Positions 23,763-30,886 of a stretch of DNA of 64,000 nucleotides are shown here, piece after piece. Position numbers and translations under genes: made by a program. The first letter of the stretch is position 1; every line of letters starts with the position of its first letter. The stretch comes from JAGWBJ01 sp964291465 (GTDB lineage Bacteria > Chloroflexota > Dehalococcoidia > Lucifugimonadales > JAGWBF01), in the NCBI GenBank assembly GCA_964291465.2, contig OZ219934.1:1-64000 (forward strand), written 5' to 3'. The notes beneath the pieces are model-generated. The model was not told the origin of the DNA, did no database searches, and saw only the letters and a list, made by a program, of their open reading frames with translations.

Positions 23763-26234
23763 ATGGCCTCCGAACCCATGCAGGAATCCCACGCGTCCCA
23801 CGACCTTCCGCCCCCGGGGCCCCTGGGCCTCGTCGGCCGGGAGGGCGAGATGGCCCGCCTCCGGGAGGCCTTCCGTGAAGCGTCCACCGTGGTCATGGCG
23901 GGGCCCGCCGGCGTGGGGAAGACCGAGCTCGCCTGCGGGTTCGCCAGGGAGGTCGCCGAGGACGGCGGAGACTCCGGCGAGGTCCTTCTCGTGACCTTCG
24001 AGTACGGCCAGGGCCTGTCCAGGGTCCTCCACGAGGTGGGCGCCACGCTGCGCGGCATCGAGTTCGCCCACCTCTCCGCCGAAGAGCAGCGCCGGTGGGT
24101 CGTCGAGTACGTCCGGGGCAACCCGTGCCTGCTGGTGTGGGACGCCCTGGACAACGTCTTCGACTACATGGCCGAGGACGACCGCAGGGAGCTGCTGGAG
24201 CTTCTCCGGGACCTCTCCGGGGGAGCCGGAAGGGTCCTCGTCACCGCCAGGTCCGCCGACTGGGCCACGGCCCTGGAGTCCCCGTCCGTGCTGCACCTTT
24301 CGGGCCTCTCCCCCGAGGACTCCCCAGGGCTGTCCCGCCTGGTCCTGGAGCAGGCCAAGGTGGAGGCCAAGGACGACGAAGAACACGTACGGCTGGTGAC
24401 GGCGCTGGAGGGCGTGCCCCAGGCCATGCGGCTGGTGCTGCCCCACCTGAAGGAACACAGGCCGGCGGCCCTGCGCCGGGAGTACGTGGACGCCCTGGAG
24501 GGCCTTCCCGAAGCGACCAGGCACCTGGAGGCGGCGCTGCGCTGCTCCTTCTCCAGGCTGTCGGCCCGCACGAAGAAGCACCTACCCTTCCTGGCCCTCT
24601 TTCGCCAGCGGGTCCTGCTGGACGTGGTCACCCACATTACCCAGGGCCCCGAGTACGCGTCCATCATGGGCGAGGAGATGGGCTGGGGCGCCTGCCGGAC
24701 CTTCCTTCGCGAGGCCAGGAACAACGCCATCCTGGACTCGATCTCCCCCAGCGTGTACCTCATGTCCAACGACGTGGCCGCGTTCCTGCGCGGCCGGCTG
24801 GAGTCCCGCATCACCAGGTCCCAGATGGAGGGTCTGGACCAGGTGTTCCTGCGGGTATACGCCGACATGGGCGACTACTTCCTGCAGAGCCTTGCCACGG
24901 AGGAGGCGGAATCGACTGTAACGGCGGTGCTGGCCGAGGAGCCCAACCTGCTGCGCGCCCTGGACCTGGCCCGTTCCGCGGGGGACTGGGACGCGGCCCA
25001 GCTCGTCTTCCAGCCCGTGGCCCTGGTCTACAAAATGCAGGAACGGCTGCTGGAGCTGCGAAAGCTCCGTCAAGGACTGATGAGCGAGATCGGACTGGAC
25101 CCCTCCGAGGCCGAGAGCAAGGGGGCCGAGAGCCTCTGGCTGTACCTCCAGGGCACGGAGACCACCGACGCCATCGCCCGGGACGAGCTGGACGCGGCGG
25201 AAGAGATGGCCACCCGCGTGCTCGCCTACCTGGAATCCAAGGGCGACCCCGGCTACCAGGCCCAGATCGCGTCGGTGCAGCACGACCTGGGCCTCGTCGA
25301 GCAGGGCAAGGGCCGGCTGGATGAAGCCGAGGAGTGGTATCGAAAGGCCCTGGAGACCAACGAGGCCGGCGGGAACGAGGCCGAGAGCGCAGACTGTTAC
25401 CACCAGCTCGGACTCATCGCCCAGGCCCGCCGGCGGTTCGAGGAGGCCGGCGGGTGGCACGGCAGGGCGCTGGAGATAAGGGAGGCGCTGGAGGACGCGG
25501 CCGAGATCGCCGACGAATGCCATCAGCTGGGGCTGGTCGCCGAGGCCCGTCTCTCCCTCGAGGAGGCCGAGGAGTGGCACCAGAGGTCCCGGGTCTCCCA
25601 CGAGAACGCCGGCGACAAGCACGGTGAAGCCCGCGCCTGCCACCGCTTGGGAATCGTCGCCCAGGCGGGGTTCGACTACGAGGAGGCCTCTTCCTGGTAC
25701 CAGAGAGCCCTGCTCATCTACGAAGAGCTGGGAGACGAGTCCCTGGGCGTCGAGGACTACTTCCAGATGGGTGTGCTGGCCGTCAACAGGTACGACTACG
25801 AGGAAGCCGAGGCGTGGCTTCGCCAGGCCCTCGGCATCTTCCAACAGCGTGGGAATGAGCGGGCGGCTGCCTCGGCCTACCACCACCTGGGAGTGGCGGC
25901 CCACGGAAGGCGCCGGGCGCGGGAGGCCGAGGAGCACTACCAGAAGGCGCTGGAGATAATGGTGCCCAACGAAGCCTTCGTCGACGCCGCAGTCACCTGG
26001 GGGCAGCTAGGAATACTCTCGGAGCAGGTGGGCAACCTGCCCAACGCCGTCTGGTACGTGGCCCACACCTACGAGATCGCCGCGTCCAACGACCTCCCCA
26101 TAGTGGCCAATGCCAAGGCCCACCTGGCAAGGCTCAGGTCCAGCATGGGAGACGAGGCGTTCCTGGAGCAGTGGGACCAGGTGTCGGACACGGACATCGT
26201 GGCCGAGCTGGAGAGGGACCCCGGCCCGGCCTAG
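23763..26234 (+). CDS. STAND/NB-ARC-type NTPase with TPR array
   Basis: An 823-residue signal-transduction ATPase. The P-loop is GPAGVGKT at residues 47-54 after LVGREGEM; Walker B is LLVWDALD at 123-130, and an ARC-like helical region follows to about 330. From about residue 475 to the end there are about seven TPR units of 40 residues, each with the pattern A-x2-Y-H-x-L-G-x(2)-A-x(6)-(E)A-x2-W. STAND proteins are ligand-triggered oligomerising switches in regulation, antiviral defence or cell death. No N-terminal effector domain and no adjacent effector gene is visible, so the output is unknown. It borders the small-gene island and is convergent with formate dehydrogenase, sharing CTAG. Confidence 0.82.
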   Translation: MASEPMQESHASHDLPPPGPLGLVGREGEMARLREAFREASTVVMAGPAGVGKTELACGFAREVAEDGGDSGEVLLVTFEYGQGLSRVLHEVGATLRGIEFAHLSAEEQRRWVVEYVRGNPCLLVWDALDNVFDYMAEDDRRELLELLRDLSGGAGRVLVTARSADWATALESPSVLHLSGLSPEDSPGLSRLVLEQAKVEAKDDEEHVRLVTALEGVPQAMRLVLPHLKEHRPAALRREYVDALEGLPEATRHLEAALRCSFSRLSARTKKHLPFLALFRQRVLLDVVTHITQGPEYASIMGEEMGWGACRTFLREARNNAILDSISPSVYLMSNDVAAFLRGRLESRITRSQMEGLDQVFLRVYADMGDYFLQSLATEEAESTVTAVLAEEPNLLRALDLARSAGDWDAAQLVFQPVALVYKMQERLLELRKLRQGLMSEIGLDPSEAESKGAESLWLYLQGTETTDAIARDELDAAEEMATRVLAYLESKGDPGYQAQIASVQHDLGLVEQGKGRLDEAEEWYRKALETNEAGGNEAESADCYHQLGLIAQARRRFEEAGGWHGRALEIREALEDAAEIADECHQLGLVAEARLSLEEAEEWHQRSRVSHENAGDKHGEARACHRLGIVAQAGFDYEEASSWYQRALLIYEELGDESLGVEDYFQMGVLAVNRYDYEEAEAWLRQALGIFQQRGNERAAASAYHHLGVAAHGRRRAREAEEHYQKALEIMVPNEAFVDAAVTWGQLGILSEQVGNLPNAVWYVAHTYEIAASNDLPIVANAKAHLARLRSSMGDEAFLEQWDQVSDTDIVAELERDPGPA

Positions 26235-27445
26235 CCGGCCGTGTACCTCCCGGCCTCCTCGGAGCCGCCGGTGGAGTCCCCCTCGCTGTAGGAGTGCGCC
26301 CCGGTGCCGGCCAGGCCGCCCCCCTGCACTATCAGGTACTCGTCCCTGATGGGCCGTCCGTCCAGCCAGCACTCCAGAATCTCGCGGACTCCCGCCGCGT
26401 ACCGGGCCTGGGCCGACAGGGAGGTGCCCGAGGTGTGGGGAGTCATGGCGTGGTTGGGCATGGTCCTCCAGGGGTGGTCATTGGGGGCCGGCTGGGGGAA
26501 CCAGACGTCGCCCGCGTACCCGGCCAGGTGGCCGCTCTCCAGGGCCTTGACTATGGCGTCGCGGTTGCAGATCTTGCCCCGGGCCGTGTTGACGATGTAG
26601 GAGCCCCGCTTCATCTTGCTTATCAGGGCCTCGTCGAACATGTCCTCGGTCTCCGGGTGCAGCGGGCAATGGATGCTGACCACGTCGCACACACTGACCA
26701 GGGACTCGACGTTCTCGTGGAAGGTCAGGCCCAGCTCCTTCTCCACGTCCAGGGAGAGCCGGTGCCTGTCGGTGTAGTGCAGCTTGACGTCGAAGGGCTT
26801 CATCCGTTTCAGGACCGCCAGGCCGATCCTTCCCGACGCCACCACCCCCACGTCCATCCCCTCGATGTCGTAGGACCTGGAAGCGGCGTCGGCGATGTTC
26901 CAGCCGCCCCTTACCACCCAGCCGTACTGGGGAATGTAGTCCCTGACCAGGGCCAGTATCTGCATGACCGCGTGCTCGGCAACGCTGACGCTGTTGCACC
27001 AGGTCACCTCGCAAACGGTGATGCCCCTGTCCATGGCGGCCTGAAGGTCCACGTGGTCCGACCCTATGCCCGCCGTTATCGCCAGCTTCAGCCGCTGGGC
27101 CTTCTCTATGCGCTCGGCGGTGAGGTACGCGGGCCAGAAGGGCTGGGAGATGACCACGTCGGCGTCGGGCAGCTCCCTCTCGAAGACCGAACCCGGCCCC
27201 TCTTTGTCCGACGTTACGATGTACCTGTGACCCCGGCCGGTCAGGAACCCCTCCAGGCCAAGCCCCCCCGACACCGAGCCCAGCAGATGGCCCGGGGTGA
27301 AGTCGATGGCGGAGGGCGAAGGCAGGGCCTGTCCGTCGGGGTACCGGGTGAGGGTGGGTATGCTGTCCCGGGCGTATTTGGGGGGGAACCCCGCGGCGGG
27401 GTCGTCGTAGAGAACGCAGAGCACTTTCTGAGACGGGGAGCTCAT
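26231..27445 (-). CDS. fdh: NAD-dependent formate dehydrogenase
   Basis: A 404-residue D-2-hydroxyacid dehydrogenase-superfamily enzyme that follows the Pseudomonas-type formate dehydrogenase along its length: YARDSIPTLTRYPDGQ, DADVVISQPFWPAYLT, LAITAGIGSDHVDL, NSVSVAEH, the substrate arginine in VNTARGK, FPQPAPNDHPWRTMP, the catalytic histidine in MTPHTSG, and the C-terminal GGGLAGTGAHSYS. It oxidises formate to CO2 with NAD+. In the nucleotide fold GVVASGRIGLAV replaces the usual G-x-V-A-A-G-R-I-G. GGAGG lies five bases before the ATG at 27445, so the GTG two codons upstream is not used. It has its own promoter. Confidence 0.93.
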   Translation of the reverse strand: MSSPSQKVLCVLYDDPAAGFPPKYARDSIPTLTRYPDGQALPSPSAIDFTPGHLLGSVSGGLGLEGFLTGRGHRYIVTSDKEGPGSVFERELPDADVVISQPFWPAYLTAERIEKAQRLKLAITAGIGSDHVDLQAAMDRGITVCEVTWCNSVSVAEHAVMQILALVRDYIPQYGWVVRGGWNIADAASRSYDIEGMDVGVVASGRIGLAVLKRMKPFDVKLHYTDRHRLSLDVEKELGLTFHENVESLVSVCDVVSIHCPLHPETEDMFDEALISKMKRGSYIVNTARGKICNRDAIVKALESGHLAGYAGDVWFPQPAPNDHPWRTMPNHAMTPHTSGTSLSAQARYAAGVREILECWLDGRPIRDEYLIVQGGGLAGTGAHSYSEGDSTGGSEEAGRYTAG

Positions 27446-27532
27446 TTCCACCTCCGGTCTATTCGCGCGTTATGTCGAATCACCAAGGTGTTCGAGGCAG
27501 TTCGGCCTGGGCCTCTTCGTGCCAATGGCCGT

Positions 27533-27562
27533 AAGATAGCTTGTGGGGCTCCTCTTCGTCAA
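27533..27562 (-). promoter_or_regulatory. sigma-70 promoter of formate dehydrogenase
   Basis: Minus strand TTGACG (plus 27557-27562), an 18-bp spacer and TATCTT (27533-27538). It lies only 24 bp past the end of the Fur-family gene, giving fdh an independent transcript with an approximately 80-nt leader. Confidence 0.65.
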
Positions 27563-27585
27563 GCGGTGGGAATTCCGGGGTGCGG

Positions 27586-28029
27586 CTAGCGGGACCCGTC
27601 CCGATACGTGCCTACCGGGCAGGTGGGACACCAACCGTAGAAGTCGACCCGCTGGGAGGCGACGTCGAACTCCGCGTTGACGGACACCTCGCGCCTCAGG
27701 CCAGTTATGAGGTCCTCGCCTATCTCCGTGTCGGTGACGGTGCCGCAGGAGACGCAGACGAGGTTGGCGTGGGGCGTCAGGTTCGCCTCGTAGCGGGACT
27801 GCTTCTGGAAGGGCAGCTCCTGGATCAGGCCCTGCTTCTCCAGCACGGAGAGAGTGGCGTACACCGTGGCCAGGGTTATGTAGGGGAACTGGTCGCTCAC
27901 CCGCTCGTGAATCTGCTGGACCGATGGATGGTCGTCGGCGTTGATGACCACCTCGGCTATGGCCAACCGCTGGGGGGTGACGCGGACGCCCCATCTCTTC
28001 AGTGAAGTCGCGAGCTGTTCCTGGTTCAC
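27586..28029 (-). CDS. Fur/PerR-family metalloregulator
   Basis: A 147-residue Fur-family repressor: N-terminal winged helix (RVTPQRLAIAEVV, TLATVYATLSVLEKQGLIQE) and a C-terminal metal/dimer domain with NLTPHANLVCVSCG and a second CxxC (CPTC), which together make the structural Cys4 zinc site. It would sense Fe2+, Mn2+, Zn2+ or peroxide. PerR versus Fur cannot be settled by eye. The start is a GTG six bases after AGGAG. A consensus promoter lies about 100 bp upstream. Formate dehydrogenase follows on the same strand but has its own promoter. Confidence 0.88.
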   Translation of the reverse strand: MNQEQLATSLKRWGVRVTPQRLAIAEVVINADDHPSVQQIHERVSDQFPYITLATVYATLSVLEKQGLIQELPFQKQSRYEANLTPHANLVCVSCGTVTDTEIGEDLITGLRREVSVNAEFDVASQRVDFYGWCPTCPVGTYRDGSR

Positions 28030-28128
28030 TCAGGGCTCCTGATATCGGCGGCGGAGGCGGACTAATATGGGGCCCATCCAGAAATGGGGCCCACGAGAAT
28101 AGGGGGCCTCACGGCCCTCAGGAAACTC

Positions 28129-28158
28129 ATGATACACTTCACGCCTAAGCCGTGTCAA
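28129..28158 (-). promoter_or_regulatory. Consensus promoter of the Fur-family gene
   Basis: Minus strand TTGACA (plus 28153-28158), an 18-bp spacer and TATCAT (28129-28134). The -35 box is one arm of a short inverted repeat GTCAA-AC-TTGAC (28154-28165). Two copies of the palindromic ATGGGGCCCA lie in the leader (28067-28077 and 28084-28093). Confidence 0.72.
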
Positions 28159-28249
28159 ACTTGACGCCCTTGCCCGTGCCCCTTCCGTGGGCCCGGTGCG
28201 GGGACTGGGCGTGCGTCCTGGCTCGCGCAAGGGCCACCGTGTACACTGG

Positions 28250-29092
28250 TTGTCCCATGGGAGCACACGGGTCGCTGGGAGGTGGACCATAGCCGCCGGC
28301 TCTCTTCTGGACCACCTGGACGCCGTCCTTTCGCTGCTGGGTGAGCGGCCCTCGGGCCTGTTTCTCGACCTGGACGGCACCCTGGCGGAGATAGTCCCCC
28401 GCCCGGAGCAGACGGCGGTCCGGCCGGTGGTCTCCCGGACCCTGAGGGAGCTCCAAGGGCGGCTGGCTCTGGTGGCCGTGGTCACCGGCAGGCCCGCGCT
28501 GCAGGCCAGGGACATCCTGGGCGTGGAGGAGCTGGTATACGCCGGCAACCACGGCCTGGAGCTGCTGCAGGAGGGCAGGCTGGAGATTGCCCAGGAGGCG
28601 CGGGGCCACCTGGAAGCCGTCTCCCGGCTGCTGGAGCTGGTCCGGGCCACCTTCCCCGAAGGGGGCCTCGTGTTCGAGGAGAAGGCCGGCTCCTTTGCCG
28701 TACACTACCGTCTCGCCGCCCGTCCCGAGGACGTGCGCCGGCGGCTGCTGCGCTTCATAGAAGAGCAGGCCGGCGGCGGCGTGAAGCTGATCATGGGCAG
28801 GGAGGTCGTCAACGTCCTCGCACCCGTGGATCTGAACAAGGGCACCGCGTTGACCCACCTGTCCAGGAGGCACGGTCTCGCCGCGGCCCTGGTCATGGGC
28901 GACGACGTGACGGACCTGGACGCCTTCCGGGCCTCCAGGGCGTTGGAGGAGGCTGGGGAGATGCGGGGCCTCAGGGTCGCGGTGGTGGACGGGGAGTCGC
29001 CGCCCGAGGTCGCGGCGGCCGCGGACTACACCCTCTCCGGCGTGCCCCAGGTGGAGCGGGTGCTGTCCTGGCTGGAGGAGCGCACCCGCTAA
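28250..29092 (+). CDS. otsB: Trehalose-6-phosphate phosphatase (HAD superfamily)
   Basis: A protein of about 280 residues. The HAD nucleophile motif is FLDLDGTLAEIVPRP, motif II lies in VVTGRPALQARDIL, the family block YAGNHGLE follows, and motif III/IV is MGDDVTDLDAFRA. This is the trehalose-phosphatase plan, dephosphorylating trehalose 6-phosphate. The start is uncertain: a TTG at 28250 is chosen; a GTG at 28187 lies upstream of a TACACT -10-like box (28243-28248); and GGGAGG is ideally spaced from an in-frame ATA at 28289. It is convergent with the T6P synthase, sharing four bases of stop codon, so the pair is not an operon. Confidence 0.85.
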   Translation: MSHGSTRVAGRWTIAAGSLLDHLDAVLSLLGERPSGLFLDLDGTLAEIVPRPEQTAVRPVVSRTLRELQGRLALVAVVTGRPALQARDILGVEELVYAGNHGLELLQEGRLEIAQEARGHLEAVSRLLELVRATFPEGGLVFEEKAGSFAVHYRLAARPEDVRRRLLRFIEEQAGGGVKLIMGREVVNVLAPVDLNKGTALTHLSRRHGLAAALVMGDDVTDLDAFRASRALEEAGEMRGLRVAVVDGESPPEVAAAADYTLSGVPQVERVLSWLEERTR

Positions 29093-30609
29093 ACGAGGGC
29101 GCCTATGTCGCCGAGCTGGGAGGTGATCCAGTAGGTGATGTCCTCCCGCTCGATGTTGGACACCAGCGCCGACGCCCTCTGCTCCCGCTCCTCGTCGGTC
29201 ATGGTGATGGCCTGGTACATGGCCTGCATGGTGCCCTCTATGTCCGACGGCGCCACGGACAGGGCCCCGCCCTGGAGCTGCTTGTGGGCCCCGGTCGTCT
29301 CCGACAGGATGAGCACGCCCTTGCGGGTGTTGACCACGGGGCCTTCCTTGGCCACCAGGTTCATGCCGTCGATGACCGAGTTCACCAGCATGGCGTCGTA
29401 CAGCTTCATCCCGGCGATGGCCTGGGTGTAGTTGTTCTCTATGAACGACGCCACGGGCTGCCAACCGTCGTTGCCGTACCGGAAGTTGATGTCCTGGATG
29501 GTGTTCTGGATCTCGTCCATGTATCGCTGGTACTGCCTGATATGGGTGCGCGACGGCACCAGGAAGGCCAGGAAGGTGACCTGCCCGTGCAGCTCGGGGT
29601 GCCGGGCCAGCAGGAGGGAGTAGGCCCTGAACCCCCGCACCACGTTCTTGCTGGGTTCGGCCCGGTCCACCCGGATGATGGTCTTGCCCGTGCACATGGG
29701 GAGCAGCCGCCGCTCGTATTCCAGCGCCCTGGGGGAGGAGGCGATGCGGCGGATCTCCTGGACGTTGATGGATATGGGGTACACGCGGGCCGCCGTCTCC
29801 CGCCCCTGGTAGGTTACGACCTGGGCCCTGTGGTCCACGTCCACGTCCTCCAGGAACTCGGCGCAGGTGTCCAGGAAGTTTCGGACGTCGCTGATGGTCT
29901 GGAACCCGACGATGTCGGCGGAGCAGAGGCCCTCGCAGATCCCCCGGAGCATGTAGCTGGGCAGCAGCCTCCAGTACCTGGGCGAGGGCCACGGTATGTG
30001 GGTGAAGTGGAGGATGACCGCGCCCGGGAGCCGCTCCCTGATGAACTTGGGGGCCAGGTACAGGTGATAGTCGTGGACCATGACGACGGGAGGGGTGGGG
30101 TCGTCCTTGGCGTCCTCGGCCACCGCCTGGGCGAATGAGCGGTTCACCGGGACGTAACCCCCCTCCCATGAGTCGTGCACGTTGGCGTCCAGGTTGGGGT
30201 TGTAGGGCGAGTTCCACATGTAGTGCTGGAGGAACCACACCAGGGGATTGCAGAAGACGTTGTAGTACTTGTGGTAGATGCGTCGGGGAGTGAGGACGAA
30301 GCGGAGGAGGATGCGGTGCCCGGGCAGGGGAGACGGTATGCTGCCTCCCCCCGTGTCCTGGTAGACCCGCCGGTCGCCCTCGCCTATGGCGCTGGCGATC
30401 CACGTGAACTCAACCATCTGGGCCAGGGAGCTGAGGGCGGTCACCACGCCGCCGCTGCCCCGTCTTCCTTCGACGCGGCCCGAAGCGGTAACGTGGTGCT
30501 CGACGGGCCCGCGGTTGCTGACCAGTATCAGGCGTCGTTTCGCGAGGATTCTATCGCACAGGTCCCTGAGCCTGGCCAAGCCCGCGTCCCTGGAAACTTC
30601 CGCCATCAT
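29089..30609 (-). CDS. otsA: Trehalose-6-phosphate synthase (GT20)
   Basis: A 506-residue GT-B glycosyltransferase of family 20. Supporting blocks: LILVSNRGPVEHH, the RRGSGGVVTALSSL sugar-binding loop, VMVHDYHLYLAPKFIRERLP, a VGFQT loop, RVDRAEPSKNVVRGF, and DGMNLVAKEGPVV near the C-terminus. It joins a nucleotide-activated glucose to glucose 6-phosphate, giving trehalose 6-phosphate for the neighbouring phosphatase. Trehalose is a common compatible solute. The first ATG is preceded by GGTGGG within the arm of a leader hairpin. The promoter at 30723-30751 gives a leader of about 105 nt. Confidence 0.93.
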   Translation of the reverse strand: MMAEVSRDAGLARLRDLCDRILAKRRLILVSNRGPVEHHVTASGRVEGRRGSGGVVTALSSLAQMVEFTWIASAIGEGDRRVYQDTGGGSIPSPLPGHRILLRFVLTPRRIYHKYYNVFCNPLVWFLQHYMWNSPYNPNLDANVHDSWEGGYVPVNRSFAQAVAEDAKDDPTPPVVMVHDYHLYLAPKFIRERLPGAVILHFTHIPWPSPRYWRLLPSYMLRGICEGLCSADIVGFQTISDVRNFLDTCAEFLEDVDVDHRAQVVTYQGRETAARVYPISINVQEIRRIASSPRALEYERRLLPMCTGKTIIRVDRAEPSKNVVRGFRAYSLLLARHPELHGQVTFLAFLVPSRTHIRQYQRYMDEIQNTIQDINFRYGNDGWQPVASFIENNYTQAIAGMKLYDAMLVNSVIDGMNLVAKEGPVVNTRKGVLILSETTGAHKQLQGGALSVAPSDIEGTMQAMYQAITMTDEEREQRASALVSNIEREDITYWITSQLGDIGALV

Positions 30610-30618
30610 CCAATCCCA

Positions 30619-30680
30619 CCCGGCAGGGCCCCGCCGCCTCGAGACCGTGCCAGCATATGCTCCCGTCCACCCCTGCCGGG
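30619..30680 (-). promoter_or_regulatory. Leader hairpin over the otsA ribosome site
   Basis: In the otsA transcript CCCGGCAGGG (30680 to 30671) can pair perfectly with CCCTGCCGGG (30628 to 30619). The second arm directly precedes the TGGG-type ribosome site and the ATG at 30609. The 42-nt loop is GC rich. It could control otsA translation; no known riboswitch motif is recognised. Confidence 0.4.
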
Positions 30681-30722
30681 AAGGGCATGGAGGATTCTTC
30701 TAAGACCGTCGTGGGTAATTCG

Positions 30723-30751
30723 AACGTAGCAAATCCCCTAGGGGTTGTCAA
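30723..30751 (-). promoter_or_regulatory. otsA promoter with palindromic spacer
   Basis: Minus strand TTGACA (plus 30746-30751), a 17-bp spacer and TACGTT (30723-30728). The spacer contains the perfect 10-bp palindrome CCCCTAGGGG (30735-30744), which could be a regulator site between -35 and -10. Confidence 0.68.
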
Positions 30752-30834
30752 GCCACGCCGTGCAAATGGGAATCCAGGGTTGGGGGTCTTGGACGCTACG
30801 CCACGGGGCCGCGCGCTCCATACTCCGCCTGGGT

Positions 30835-30864
30835 AGGTAGATTCCTCGCTCCGCTCGGAATGAC
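30835..30864 (+). repeat. Dispersed repeat B, copy 1
   Basis: AGGTAGATTCCTCGCTCCGC then TCGGAATGAC resembles the element at 61436-61474 (GGTAGATTTCTCTCTCCGCT then TCGCTCCGCTCGAAATGAC). The core CTCCGCTCGRAATGAC is shared exactly apart from one base. A degraded third copy sits near 3190-3220. It lies between otsA and the SagB-like gene. Confidence 0.55.
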
Positions 30865-30886
30865 CCGCGGGGAGCCGTTCCCGGAC

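Noticed and set aside
28187..28249. GTG 28187 as otsB start
   Set aside because: It lies upstream of the probable -10 box at 28243-28248 and the added residues have no counterpart in trehalose phosphatases.
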